This document shows positions 23,495 through 31,988 of a DNA stretch of 64,000 nt, piece after piece. The position numbers and the translations under genes are program-made. This DNA comes from Algibacter_G agarivorans (GTDB lineage: Bacteria; Bacteroidota; Bacteroidia; Flavobacteriales; Flavobacteriaceae): assembly GCF_039543245.1 (NCBI RefSeq), contig NZ_BAABJJ010000034.1:1-64000 (forward strand). Direction: 5' to 3'. Below the pieces are notes generated by a model. It was not told the origin of the DNA, made no database searches, and saw only the letters and a program-made list of their open reading frames with translations. Each line of letters starts with the position of its first letter. Position 1 is the first letter of the stretch.

Positions 23495-23502
23495 CAAATT
23501 TA
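23495..23502 (-). promoter_or_regulatory. Candidate -7 element for eno
   Basis: TAAATTTG on the minus strand is a perfect TAnnTTTG. The triplet at -33 is CAC rather than TTG. It would give a leader of about 26 nt. Confidence 0.5.
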
Positions 23503-23571
23503 CGGTTAAATCTTGTTTTTTGTGAGATGTTTTTGAAGAAATTGACAAAATAGCATCTATAACGTTTTAGT

Positions 23572-23612
23572 AAAAAAACTTCATAAATAGTCGATTATAA
23601 TTGAAGTTTTTA
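23572..23612. terminator. Terminator hairpin after carA
   Basis: Stem AAAACTTCA (23575-23583) / TGAAGTTTT (23602-23610) with an 18-nt loop, flanked by an A-run on one side and a T-rich run on the other. It lies just downstream of the carA stop on the minus strand. Confidence 0.7.
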
Positions 23613-23619
23613 TTAATTT

Positions 23620-24723
23620 TTATTTCTTGATGTTTTCAATAAATTGATCAAAAAGATATGATGAATCATGTGGTCCTGGGCTAGCTTCAGGATGGTACTG
23701 AACCGAGAAACAATTCTTGCTTTTCATAGCTAAACCTGCCACAGTATGATCGTTTAAATGCACATGTGTTACCTCTAAATCTGGATTTGCTTCTGCCTCT
23801 TCTCTATTTACAGCAAAACCATGATTCTGAGAAGTAATTTCACCTTTACCAGTAATCATGTTTTTTACTGGATGATTAATTCCTCTATGACCATTATGCA
23901 TTTTATATGTAGAAACACCATTTGCACGTGCAATTACTTGATGGCCCAGGCAAATACCAAATAATGGCAAATTCCTTTTTATAATCTCTTTCGCAACTTC
24001 TTGAGCTTCAACTAGAGGTTCTGGATCTCCAGGTCCGTTTGATAAAAAGTATCCGTCAGGTTTAAATGCTTCTAGGTCTTCAAACTTGGCATTGTATGGA
24101 AACACTTTTATGTAAGCGTCTCTTTTTGCTATGTTTCTAAGAATGTTCTTTTTAATTCCAATATCTAAAGCGGCAACTTTATACGTGGCATTCTCATCAC
24201 CAAAACAATAAGGCTCCTTAGTAGAAACTTGTGAAGCTAACTCTAAACCTTCCATATTTGGCACATCAGCCAATTGTTTTTTTAAACCTTCAATATTATC
24301 AACTTCTGTAGAAATTACGGCATTCATAGCACCATGATCTCTAATGTAGCTTACCAATGCTCTAGTATCTACATCCGAAATTGCTAATAAATTATTTTCT
24401 TCTAGAAAATCTTCTAACGAACCGTCTGCATTATCTCTAGAGTACTCATAGCTAAAGTTTTTCACGATCAGTCCAGCAATTTTTATGGAATCAGATTCTA
24501 CTTCATCATTATTTACTCCATAGTTTCCAATATGTGCATTGGTTGCAACCATTAATTGACCATAATAAGATGGGTCTGTAAAAATCTCTTGGTAGCCAGT
24601 CATTCCCGTATTAAAACACACTTCGCCAAATGAAGTTCCTTGTTTATTACCTACTGCTTTACCGTAAAAAATAGTACCATCTGCTAGAAGTACGATGGCT
24701 TGTTGTCTTTTTTGATATTTCAT
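23620..24723 (-). CDS. carA: Carbamoyl-phosphate synthase small (glutaminase) subunit
   Basis: CarA hydrolyses glutamine and passes ammonia to CarB for carbamoyl phosphate, feeding pyrimidine and arginine synthesis. The start is set at the ATG at 24721-24723 (MKYQKRQQAIVLLADG). The open frame extends 19 codons further upstream, but through a GC-rich palindrome, with residues unlike the family. The resulting 367 residues match the usual length. The class I glutaminase has nucleophile Cys in FGICLGHQVIA and the His/Glu pair in VQYHPEASPGPHDS. The N-terminal domain contains FNTGMTGYQEIFTDPSY. carB is not in this window. Confidence 0.96.
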   Translation of the reverse strand: MKYQKRQQAIVLLADGTIFYGKAVGNKQGTSFGEVCFNTGMTGYQEIFTDPSYYGQLMVATNAHIGNYGVNNDEVESDSIKIAGLIVKNFSYEYSRDNADGSLEDFLEENNLLAISDVDTRALVSYIRDHGAMNAVISTEVDNIEGLKKQLADVPNMEGLELASQVSTKEPYCFGDENATYKVAALDIGIKKNILRNIAKRDAYIKVFPYNAKFEDLEAFKPDGYFLSNGPGDPEPLVEAQEVAKEIIKRNLPLFGICLGHQVIARANGVSTYKMHNGHRGINHPVKNMITGKGEITSQNHGFAVNREEAEANPDLEVTHVHLNDHTVAGLAMKSKNCFSVQYHPEASPGPHDSSYLFDQFIENIKK

Positions 24724-24739
24724 TATAATCTTTATGAGA

Positions 24740-24757
24740 TTCCCGCCTGCGCGGGAA
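24740..24757. repeat. TTCCCGC/GCGGGAA palindrome in the carA leader
   Basis: TTCCCGC-CTGC-GCGGGAA, a 7-bp GC-rich stem in AT-rich DNA, lies 17 bp upstream of the carA ATG. It is a dispersed-palindrome-like element by composition and could also form a hairpin near the ribosome-binding region. Confidence 0.65.
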
Positions 24758-24780
24758 CAAGGTTTTACAAAATTGCACAA

Positions 24781-24812
24781 AAAAAAGGATAAACTAAAAT
24801 AGTTTATCCTTA
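24781..24812 (-). terminator. Terminator of the ribosomal-protein operon
   Basis: A perfect 11-bp stem AGGATAAACTA (24786-24796) / TAGTTTATCCT (24800-24810) with an AAA loop. On the minus strand it is followed by eight Ts. It lies 25 bp after the rplQ stop and ends the 17-kb translation cluster. Confidence 0.92.
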
Positions 24813-24834
24813 ATATATTAAATGCTTATTAACA

Positions 24835-25308
24835 TTATTCTTCTTCGTTAGATGCTTTAGTTTCAACTGGAGCAACAGCAGCAGGTTTAGAACCTCCTCT
24901 TCTGCTTCTTCTAGTTGTTTTCTTCTTAGCTTTATCTGCATTATAGATTTCATTGTAATCTACAAGCTCAATCATAGCCATATCTGCATTATCCCCTAAA
25001 CGATTTCCTAGTTTTATAATTCTAGTATATCCTCCCGGTCTATCAGCTACTTTAGCAGCTACATCTCTAAATAATTCAGCTACTACATCTTTTTGTCTTA
25101 GTCGAGCCATCACAATACGTCTGTTATGTGTTGTATCTTCTTTAGACTTAGTAATCATAGGCTCTACAAATTGTTTTAGAGCTTTTGCTTTAGCAACTGT
25201 TGTGTTAATGCGCTTATGTTCTATTAATGAACAAGCCATATTTGCTAACATTGCTTTTCTGTGAGCTGTTTGCCTACCTAAGTGGTTTACTTTTTTTCCG
25301 TGTCTCAT
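24835..25308 (-). CDS. rplQ: 50S ribosomal protein L17
   Basis: L17 of the large subunit, last gene of the alpha cluster. It starts with the hallmark MRHGKKVNHLGRQTAHRKAM. The conserved body ends near residue 125 (MAMIELVDYN); beyond it is a ~30-residue Lys/Arg then Ala/Glu-rich tail, making it 157 residues against about 127 in E. coli. Such tails are common in Bacteroidota. Confidence 0.97.
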   Translation of the reverse strand: MRHGKKVNHLGRQTAHRKAMLANMACSLIEHKRINTTVAKAKALKQFVEPMITKSKEDTTHNRRIVMARLRQKDVVAELFRDVAAKVADRPGGYTRIIKLGNRLGDNADMAMIELVDYNEIYNADKAKKKTTRRSRRGGSKPAAVAPVETKASNEEE

Positions 25309-25367
25309 GACATTTGTTTTATCATCTTGCTACCAAACTCGTAAATCGAGGAGCAAAATATGATTAA

Positions 25368-26360
25368 TTAATCTTTATCTAATTTATATTTGCTTAAATC
25401 CATTCCGAAATTTAGTCCTTTAACATTTACAAGCTCTTCAAGCTCAGTTAAAGACTTCTTACCAAAGTTTCTGAATTTCATTAAATCGTTTTTGTTGAAT
25501 GATACTAAATCTCCTAAAGTATCAACTTCTGCAGCTTTTAAACAGTTAAGTGCACGAACAGATAAATCCATATCGATTAACTTCGTTTTAAGCAACTGAC
25601 GCATATGAAGAGATTCTTCGTCATAAGTTTCAGTTTGTGCAATTTCATCAGCTTCTAAAGTGATACGCTCATCAGAGAATAACATGAAGTGGTGAATTAA
25701 TGTTTTAGCACCTTCAGTTAAAGCGTCTTGCGGAGTAATTGATCCATCAGTAATGATTTCAAAAACTAATTTTTCATAATCCGTTTTTTGCTCAACACGA
25801 TAGTTTTCAATACTATACTTAACGTTTTTTATTGGTGTGTAAATTGAATCTGTAAAGATAGTTCCTATTGGTGCTGAAGCTTTTTTGTTTTCTTCTGCAG
25901 GTACATATCCTCTACCTTTTTCAATTGTAATTTCCATATTGAAATTAACTTTAGGATCTAAGTTACAGATAACTAATTCTGTATTTAATACTTGGAATCC
26001 TGAAATAAATTTTTGGAAATCTCCAGCTGTGATACGATCTTGACCAGAAATTGAAATTGAAATTGATTCGTTATCAATATCTTCAATTTGTCTTTTAAAA
26101 CGAACTTGTTTTAAGTTTAAGATGATTTCTGTAACATCTTCAACTACACCAGCAATTGCTGAAAATTCATGATCTACACCTTCAATTCTAACCGATGTGA
26201 TTGCAAATCCCTCTAAAGAAGACAAAAGTACTCTTCTTAAAGCGTTTCCTACTGTAAGACCGTAACCAGGTTCTAATGGTCTGAATTCGAATTTACCTTC
26301 GAAATCAGTAGAATCAATCATGATTACTTTGTCTGGTTTTTGAAAATTAAAAACTGCCAT
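25368..26360 (-). CDS. rpoA: DNA-directed RNA polymerase subunit alpha
   Basis: The alpha subunit nucleates RNA polymerase assembly through its N-terminal domain (1-~230; EPGYGLTVGNALRRVLLSSL at ~32-51) and contacts DNA and activators through the C-terminal domain (~255-320; LSVRALNCLKAAEVDTLGDL and FRNFGKKSLTELEELV). It is 330 residues long. It lies between rpsD and rplQ in the standard alpha-operon order. Confidence 0.98.
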   Translation of the reverse strand: MAVFNFQKPDKVIMIDSTDFEGKFEFRPLEPGYGLTVGNALRRVLLSSLEGFAITSVRIEGVDHEFSAIAGVVEDVTEIILNLKQVRFKRQIEDIDNESISISISGQDRITAGDFQKFISGFQVLNTELVICNLDPKVNFNMEITIEKGRGYVPAEENKKASAPIGTIFTDSIYTPIKNVKYSIENYRVEQKTDYEKLVFEIITDGSITPQDALTEGAKTLIHHFMLFSDERITLEADEIAQTETYDEESLHMRQLLKTKLIDMDLSVRALNCLKAAEVDTLGDLVSFNKNDLMKFRNFGKKSLTELEELVNVKGLNFGMDLSKYKLDKD

Positions 26361-26455
26361 ATTTTTCTTCGTTTTAATTGTTATTTAGTTGCGCGATCTA
26401 AAAGTTTGAAGAAGACTAATAAATCCTTTGGCCAAATACCAATATGAATAATTTA

Positions 26456-27061
26456 TTATTTAGAATATAATTCGACTATGAATTGCTCGTTTATGTTTTC
26501 TGGAATTTGAATTCTAGCAGGAATAGAAACGTAAGTTCCTTGTTTCGTATCCGTATTCCAAGTAATCCATTCGTAAACTTGACTTGAGTTTGAAAGTGAT
26601 CTTTCGATAGCTTCAAGTGATTTTGACTTTTCTCGAACAGCAACAACATCTCCAGCTTTTAAAGAGTAAGAAGGGATATTTACTAATTCCCCGTTTACCG
26701 TAATGTGTCTGTGAGATACTAATTGTCTAGCACCACTTCTTGTTGGAGCAATACCCATTCTAAATACTACATTATCTAATCTAGATTCGCAAAGTTGTAA
26801 TAAAACTTCACCTGTAATACCTTGAGCAGCTCTTGCCTTTTTAAATAGACCTCTAAATTGACGCTCTAAAATACCATAAGTATATTTAGCTTTTTGTTTT
26901 TCCATTAATTGGATTGCGTATTCAGATTTTTTTCCACGACGTCTTGCGTTTCCGTGTTGTCCAGGAGGGTAATTTCTTTTTTCGAAAGATTTGTCTTCTC
27001 CGAAGATAGCTTCGCCAAATTTACGTGCTATTTTAGTTTTAGGACCAGTATATCTTGCCAT
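26456..27061 (-). CDS. rpsD: 30S ribosomal protein S4
   Basis: A primary 16S-rRNA-binding assembly protein, 201 residues. It has the N-terminal MARYTGPKTKIARKFGE start and an S4 RNA-binding domain around SRLDNVVFRMGIAPTRSGAR and QLVSHRHITVNGELVNIPS (~93-132). In E. coli S4 autoregulates the alpha operon. Here a terminator hairpin and a -7 candidate lie directly upstream (27164-27217), so rpsD-rpoA-rplQ may be a partly separate unit. Confidence 0.98.
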   Translation of the reverse strand: MARYTGPKTKIARKFGEAIFGEDKSFEKRNYPPGQHGNARRRGKKSEYAIQLMEKQKAKYTYGILERQFRGLFKKARAAQGITGEVLLQLCESRLDNVVFRMGIAPTRSGARQLVSHRHITVNGELVNIPSYSLKAGDVVAVREKSKSLEAIERSLSNSSQVYEWITWNTDTKQGTYVSIPARIQIPENINEQFIVELYSK

Positions 27062-27163
27062 TTTAAATTTGTTTTGAGAGTGATTATGAATTAAGGTCTT
27101 AATCTTATCCTTCGATAATCGTTGATCTCTCGTTAATACTTGTTAATTATTTTTTTCAGTCTG

Positions 27164-27171
27164 CAAATTTA
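27164..27171 (-). promoter_or_regulatory. Candidate internal promoter -7 element for rpsD-rpoA-rplQ
   Basis: TAAATTTG on the minus strand follows the intergenic terminator hairpin and lies ~100 bp upstream of rpsD. It matches TAnnTTTG, but no TTG is found at -33. Confidence 0.4.
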
Positions 27172-27174
27172 CAC

Positions 27175-27217
27175 AAAAAATTAATACCATCTGAGGTTCA
27201 GATGATATTAATTTTTT
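27175..27217. terminator. Long hairpin between rpsK and rpsD
   Basis: Positions 27175-27194 pair with 27198-27217 across a GGT loop: about 19 of 20 base pairs with one C-A mismatch. The ends are A6/T6, so it is terminator-like in both directions. It lies inside what is usually a continuous alpha operon. Confidence 0.8.
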
Positions 27218-27287
27218 GTGACGATTTTGAGTTACTCAAGACGAATCAAACTATTCGAAAATCGTAAATCTACAATCGTAAATTTAT

Positions 27288-27671
27288 TTAGACTCTTCTA
27301 CGTTTTGGAGGACGACATCCATTATGTGGTAATGGAGTAACATCGATAATCTCAGTGACTTCAATTCCAGCATTGTGGATAGAACGAATAGCAGATTCTC
27401 TACCATTACCCGGCCCTTTAACATAAACCTTTACTTTCTTCAATCCAGCTTCAACAGCTACTCCCGCAGCATCTTCAGCAGCTAATTGAGCAGCATAAGG
27501 TGTATTTTTCTTAGAACCTCTAAATCCCATTTTACCAGCTGAAGACCATGAAATCACGTCTCCTTTTTTGTTGGTAAGTGAAATAATGATATTGTTAAAA
27601 GAAGCTGTTACATGCGCTTCTCCAACAGCATCAACTATAACTTTACGTTTTTTTGTGCTTGTTTTTGCCAT
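27288..27671 (-). CDS. rpsK: 30S ribosomal protein S11
   Basis: A platform protein of the small subunit, 127 residues. It has the typical AHVTASFNNIIISLTNKKGDVI (~19-40), WSSAGKMGFRGSKKNTPYAA and the invariant C-terminus PLPHNGCRPPKRRRV. It is followed by a 226-bp gap with a hairpin before rpsD. Confidence 0.98.
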   Translation of the reverse strand: MAKTSTKKRKVIVDAVGEAHVTASFNNIIISLTNKKGDVISWSSAGKMGFRGSKKNTPYAAQLAAEDAAGVAVEAGLKKVKVYVKGPGNGRESAIRSIHNAGIEVTEIIDVTPLPHNGCRPPKRRRV

Positions 27672-27776
27672 ATTTTCTAGTGCTCAGTTTCAGTGATAGT
27701 CGCTAGAATCCTAAACCGTAATTTCAAACAGATTCCTTCCAACGTCTAAATACTAAAGACTAAATATTTCTAATTA

Positions 27777-28151
27777 TTACTTAGTTGCTTTTTTCTTATT
27801 AGCAACGGTTTTTCTTCTACCTTTTCTGGTTCTAGAGTTGTTTTTAGTACGTTGCCCTCTTAAAGGAAGACCCGATCTGTGACGAATACCTCTGTAACAC
27901 CCAATATCCATTAATCGCTTAATGTTTAATTGTGTTTCAGAACGTAATTCACCTTCGATAGTAAAAGTACCAACAGCTTCACGAATACCGCTAATTTGGT
28001 CATCGGTCCAATCTTGAACTTTTGTACTTTCGTCTACTTTAGCTTCAGCTAAAATTTCTTTTGCTCTACTTCTACCTATTCCATAGATATAAGTTAAAGA
28101 AATAACTCCTCTTTTGTTTTTTGGTATGTCTACACCTGCAATTCTTGCCAT
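27777..28151 (-). CDS. rpsM: 30S ribosomal protein S13
   Basis: A head protein of the small subunit that contacts the P-site tRNA and the large subunit. At 124 residues it starts MARIAGVDIPKNKRG, with the helix-two-turn-helix around YIYGIGRSRAKEIL. Near the C-terminus it has YRGIRHRSGLPLRGQRTKNN and a basic tail. Confidence 0.98.
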   Translation of the reverse strand: MARIAGVDIPKNKRGVISLTYIYGIGRSRAKEILAEAKVDESTKVQDWTDDQISGIREAVGTFTIEGELRSETQLNIKRLMDIGCYRGIRHRSGLPLRGQRTKNNSRTRKGRRKTVANKKKATK

Positions 28152-28154
28152 AAT

Positions 28155-28271
28155 TTACCCTTGTCTTTGTTTAAATCTAGGATTCTTTTTGTTTATCACG
28201 TAAAGTCTGCCTTTTCTACGCACAATTTTACAATCTGCGCTTCTCTTTTTAACGGATGCTCTTACTTTCAT
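28155..28271 (-). CDS. rpmJ: 50S ribosomal protein L36 (zinc-independent form)
   Basis: A short 38-codon gene between infA and rpsM. It begins MKVRASVKKRSADCKIVRRK and ends PRFKQRQG. It keeps only one Cys, so it lacks the CxxC...CxxxxH zinc-binding set and is the zinc-independent (C-minus) form. The ATG is 4 bp after the infA stop. Confidence 0.93.
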   Translation of the reverse strand: MKVRASVKKRSADCKIVRRKGRLYVINKKNPRFKQRQG

Positions 28272-28275
28272 CTTG

Positions 28276-28491
28276 TTAGTATCTATAAGTTATTCGAGCC
28301 TTAGTTAAATCATAAGGACTCATTTCTAGTTTTACTTTGTCTCCCGGTAATAATTTAATGTAATGCATACGCATTTTACCAGAGATATGTGCCGTCACAA
28401 TGTGACCATTTTCTAATTCTACACGAAACATAGCATTGGATAATGCTTCTATAATAGTTCCGTCTTGTTCTATTGCTGCTTGTTTTGCCAT
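28276..28491 (-). CDS. infA: Translation initiation factor IF-1
   Basis: A 71-residue OB-fold factor that binds the 30S A site and cooperates with IF-2 and IF-3. It has the family motif ALSNAMFRVELENGHIVTAH and ISGKMRMHYIKLLPGDKVKL. It lies between secY and rpmJ, without the intervening map gene seen in some other bacteria. Confidence 0.97.
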   Translation of the reverse strand: MAKQAAIEQDGTIIEALSNAMFRVELENGHIVTAHISGKMRMHYIKLLPGDKVKLEMSPYDLTKARITYRY

Positions 28492-28501
28492 AGTATAATA
28501 A

Positions 28502-29857
28502 TTAAGCTACTGCTTTTCTATTTTTACCAGTTTTCATCAAACCATCATAGTGTCTATTTAACAAATAAGAATTTATTTGTTGCATAGTGTCAATTGCAAC
28601 TCCAACCATAATTAATAATGAGGTTCCTCCGAAAAATAAAGCCCATCCTTGTTGCACACCCATCAGTTTAACAATAAACGCAGGGAACACAGCAATAAGC
28701 GCTAAAAATATAGAACCTGGTAAGGTTATTTGAGACATTATTTTATCTAAATATTCAGATGTTTCAGAACCTGGACGAATACCAGGGATAAAACCACCAC
28801 TACGTTTTAAATCGTCTGCCATTTTATTGGTAGGTACTGTAATTGCAGTATAAAAGTATGTAAATACTATAATTAATAAAGCAAATGTTAGATTATACCA
28901 AAACCCAAACATATCAGAATAGTTCGTTTGCATCCAAGCCCCAGCAGCTGTTTCTTTTAAGAAAGCAGACCCACCTATTAAACTTGGAACAAACATAATA
29001 GCCTGAGCAAATATAATTGGCATAACTCCAGAAGCATTAAGCTTTAATGGAATATACTGTCTTGATCCTGCCATAGCGCTTTTTTCATAACCACCAGTAG
29101 CAGTTCTTCTTGCATATTGCACGGCTATTTTCCTAACCCCCATGACTAACATAATTGACGCTAAAATAATAACAAACCAGATAACAAATTCTATTAATAC
29201 CATCATTAAACCACCGTTTCCACCACCTTCTAATCTAGTCGCTGCATTTTGTAAAAATGCTTGAGGTAATGTTGCAATGATACCAACCATAATTAATAAT
29301 GAAATACCATTACCAATACCTTTATCAGTAATCTTCTCTCCTAACCACATTGCGAAAATACAGCCCGTTACTAATATAGAAACTGAAGAGAAATAAAATA
29401 AAGGTCCTGTACCCAATAAGAATGCTGTTGAAGGAATTCCTAAAGCTGGTAAGCTTGCTAAATAACCTGGAGCCTGAAGTAAACAGATTGCGATGGTTAA
29501 CCAACGTGTAATCTGATTGATTTTCTTCTGCCCACTAGCACCCTCTTTTTGCAATTTTTGCAAATAAGGGATAGCAATACCCATTAACTGTACAACAATA
29601 GAAGCAGAAATGTAAGGCATGATACCTAGCGCGAATACCGAAGCGTTAGCAAATGCTCCTCCAGTAAAAGCATTAAGCAAACCTAACAAACCACTGTCTG
29701 TTTTTTCTGCTAAACCACCTAATTGAGATGCATCTATACCTGGTAATACTACTTGAGCACCAAAACGATAAACCAATAATAGACCAAGTGTAACTATGAT
29801 TCTATTTCTTAGCTCTTCTATTTTCCAAACATTCTTTATTGATTCTATAAATTTCAT
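28502..29857 (-). CDS. secY: Preprotein translocase subunit SecY
   Basis: The central channel of the Sec translocon in the inner membrane. The 451 residues carry about ten hydrophobic segments, beginning with IVTLGLLLVYRFGAQV (~21-36). A plug/TM2 region lies around FALGIMPYISASIVVQLM, with GEKITDKGIGNGISLLI (~174-190) and the cytosolic loop DDLKRSGGFIPGIRPG (~350-365). The position after rplO in the spc cluster is standard. Confidence 0.98.
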   Translation of the reverse strand: MKFIESIKNVWKIEELRNRIIVTLGLLLVYRFGAQVVLPGIDASQLGGLAEKTDSGLLGLLNAFTGGAFANASVFALGIMPYISASIVVQLMGIAIPYLQKLQKEGASGQKKINQITRWLTIAICLLQAPGYLASLPALGIPSTAFLLGTGPLFYFSSVSILVTGCIFAMWLGEKITDKGIGNGISLLIMVGIIATLPQAFLQNAATRLEGGGNGGLMMVLIEFVIWFVIILASIMLVMGVRKIAVQYARRTATGGYEKSAMAGSRQYIPLKLNASGVMPIIFAQAIMFVPSLIGGSAFLKETAAGAWMQTNYSDMFGFWYNLTFALLIIVFTYFYTAITVPTNKMADDLKRSGGFIPGIRPGSETSEYLDKIMSQITLPGSIFLALIAVFPAFIVKLMGVQQGWALFFGGTSLLIMVGVAIDTMQQINSYLLNRHYDGLMKTGKNRKAVA

Positions 29858-29871
29858 ACTTATAAAAAGTC

Positions 29872-30324
29872 TTATATAGTTACAGCTTCTCCTCCAGCAG
29901 CTTCTATAGCAGCTTTTGCTGAAGCAGTAAACTTATGAGCAGATACTTTTAATTTTGCTTTTAACTCTCCACGTCCCATTATTTTAACTAGATCATTTTT
30001 TCCAGCTAAACGGTTTGCAAATAATGTTTCAAAATCTACTGCATCTTTTATTTTCTTATCATCAACCAATTGTTGCAAGGTATCCAAATTAATTCCTTGA
30101 TACTCAATACGGTTAATGTTAGTAAAACCAAATTTAGGAACACGTCTTTGAAGAGGCATTTGCCCGCCTTCAAATCCTAGTTTCTTAGAATAACCAGAAC
30201 GCGATTTAGCTCCTTTGTGACCACGAGTTGCCGTACCACCTTTACCAGAACCTTGTCCTCTACCTATTCTTTTCCCTTGGTTTTTTACTGAACCTTCTGC
30301 AGGTTTTAAATTACTTAAATCCAT
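29872..30324 (-). CDS. rplO: 50S ribosomal protein L15
   Basis: L15, 150 residues. The N-terminal MDLSNLKPAEGS is followed by the Gly/Lys/Arg-rich extension RIGRGQGSGKGGTATRGHKG that threads into 23S rRNA. The globular C-terminus ends AAIEAAGGEAVTI. It lies upstream of secY in the spc cluster. Confidence 0.97.
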   Translation of the reverse strand: MDLSNLKPAEGSVKNQGKRIGRGQGSGKGGTATRGHKGAKSRSGYSKKLGFEGGQMPLQRRVPKFGFTNINRIEYQGINLDTLQQLVDDKKIKDAVDFETLFANRLAGKNDLVKIMGRGELKAKLKVSAHKFTASAKAAIEAAGGEAVTI

Positions 30325-30339
30325 TTTCAGTTTATATTT

Positions 30340-30519
30340 TTAAGCTTCTTCTACAGAAACTAAATGTGAAACTTTAGCAACCATACCAAGAATATTTGGT
30401 GTAGCCTCATGCTCTATTACTTGACCAATCTTTTTAAGACCTAGAGCTTCTAAAGTTCTTTTTTGTCTTTGCGTACGATTGATTGCGCTTTTAACTTTTT
30501 TTACTTTAATTTTTGCCAT
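30340..30519 (-). CDS. rpmD: 50S ribosomal protein L30
   Basis: A 59-residue gene read directly from the sequence between rpsE and rplO. The protein begins MAKIKVKKVKSAINRTQRQK and continues with RTLEALGLKKIGQVIEHEA, the conserved L30 segment, ending HLVSVEEA. It is separated from rplO by 15 bp and from rpsE by 11 bp. Confidence 0.95.
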   Translation of the reverse strand: MAKIKVKKVKSAINRTQRQKRTLEALGLKKIGQVIEHEATPNILGMVAKVSHLVSVEEA

Positions 30520-30530
30520 CTCTGTCTTTG

Positions 30531-31055
30531 TTAAGCGTTAAAAACTTGTTCAAGTGAAATACCTCTATCCTGAGCAATGGCATTCGCATCTCTTAATTGA
30601 AGTAAAGCATCAAATGTTGCTTTTACCACATTGTGAGGGTTTGAAGACCCTTGAGATTTTGATAATACATCATGTACACCAACTGCCTCAAGCACTGTTC
30701 TAACAGCACCACCAGCAATTACACCTGTACCAGGAGCAGCAGGAATAATGTTTACTCTAGCCCCACCATATTTACCTTTTTGCTCATGTGGCAATGTTCC
30801 TTTTATAATAGGAATTCTAACTAGGTTTTTCTTAGCATCTTCAACAGCTTTTGCAATAGCACTAGCAACGTCTTTAGATTTCCCTAAACCTTGTCCTACA
30901 ACACCTGCTTCATCACCAACTACTACAATTGCTGAGAAACCAAATGCTCTACCACCTTTAGTTACTTTTGTAACTCTTTGTACCCCAACTAAACGATCTT
31001 TAAGATCTAATCCACCTGGTTTTACTAATTCTGCACTTTTATATTTTTTAAACAT
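30531..31055 (-). CDS. rpsE: 30S ribosomal protein S5
   Basis: S5, 174 residues, important for decoding accuracy. It has the double-stranded RNA-binding fold with LKDRLVGVQRVTKVTKGGR and FGFSAIVVVGDEAGVVGQG (~38-56). The C-terminal domain contains AAPGTGVIAGGAVRTVLEAV (~107-126). Confidence 0.98.
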   Translation of the reverse strand: MFKKYKSAELVKPGGLDLKDRLVGVQRVTKVTKGGRAFGFSAIVVVGDEAGVVGQGLGKSKDVASAIAKAVEDAKKNLVRIPIIKGTLPHEQKGKYGGARVNIIPAAPGTGVIAGGAVRTVLEAVGVHDVLSKSQGSSNPHNVVKATFDALLQLRDANAIAQDRGISLEQVFNA

Positions 31056-31061
31056 AATTTC

Positions 31062-31418
31062 TTAGAATTTAAGTCCTGCTTCTCTAGCTCCTTCAGCTAA
31101 TGATTTAACTCTACCGTGATATAAATAACCACCTCTATCAAAAGAGATTGTTTCCACACCAGCTTTTAAAGCTTTTTCAGCAAGTGATTTACCTACTAAC
31201 TTAGCTACTTCTGATTTAGTTGCTTTCGCAGTACTTACACCTTTATCTCTTGAAGATGCTGCACTGATAGTTTTACCAGTTACATCATCAACTATCTGAG
31301 CATAAATTTCTTTATTACTTCTATAAACAGCTAATCTAGGTCTTGCTTCTGTACCAGAAACAACCTTACGGATTCTGTTTTTTATTCTTAGTCTTCTTTC
31401 GTTCTTTGTCAATGCCAT
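31062..31418 (-). CDS. rplR: 50S ribosomal protein L18
   Basis: A 5S-rRNA-binding protein, 118 residues. It starts MALTKNERRLRIKNRIRKVV, has ARPRLAVYRSNKEIYAQIVD and ends FDRGGYLYHGRVKSLAEGAR-EAGLKF, the typical C-terminus. It is 6 bp from rpsE. Confidence 0.98.
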   Translation of the reverse strand: MALTKNERRLRIKNRIRKVVSGTEARPRLAVYRSNKEIYAQIVDDVTGKTISAASSRDKGVSTAKATKSEVAKLVGKSLAEKALKAGVETISFDRGGYLYHGRVKSLAEGAREAGLKF

Positions 31419-31428
31419 AACTTAATTA

Positions 31429-31971
31429 TTAAGCTGATTTACCTGCTTTTCTTCTTAGTATCTCACCAACAAACTTAATCCCTTTACCTTTATAAGGTTC
31501 TGGTCTTCTAAAACCACGAATTTTTGCTGCTACTTGACCAACAAGTTGTTTATCGAATGATGTTAATTTTATAATTGGATTTTTCCCCTTTTCTGATACA
31601 GTCTCCACTTTTACTTCTGGAGCAATGTTCAAAATAATATTATGAGAAAATCCTAAAGCTAAATCTAATTTTTGTCCTTGGTTTGCTGCTCTATAACCTA
31701 CACCTACCAATTCTAATTCTTTAGTCCATCCTTTAGATACACCTTCAATCATATTGTGCATTAAAGATCTGTACAAACCGTGTTTAGCTTTTTGATCTTT
31801 AGTATCTGAAGAACGTGTAACCCAAACGCTACCGTCTTCAACTTTAATTTCTATAGAATCGTAATTTTGTGTTAACTCTCCTAATTTCCCTTTTACAGTA
31901 ACAACGCTATCTTTAACATCAACTGTTACACCTTCTGGAATGGCTACTGGATTATTTCCTATTCTTGACAT
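31429..31971 (-). CDS. rplF: 50S ribosomal protein L6
   Basis: L6, 180 residues, two tandem alpha/beta domains: MSRIGNNPVAIPEGVTVDV at the start and the conserved RRPEPYKGKGIKFVGEILRR near the end (~154-173). It lies in the spc cluster between rpsH and rplR. Confidence 0.98.
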   Translation of the reverse strand: MSRIGNNPVAIPEGVTVDVKDSVVTVKGKLGELTQNYDSIEIKVEDGSVWVTRSSDTKDQKAKHGLYRSLMHNMIEGVSKGWTKELELVGVGYRAANQGQKLDLALGFSHNIILNIAPEVKVETVSEKGKNPIIKLTSFDKQLVGQVAAKIRGFRRPEPYKGKGIKFVGEILRRKAGKSA

Positions 31972-31988
31972 TTCTTTCTGGCTTTAAA

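Noticed and set aside
24724..24780. Upstream 19-codon extension of carA
   Set aside because: It crosses the GC-rich palindrome and gives residues not typical of CarA. The internal ATG at 24723 begins the conserved sequence.
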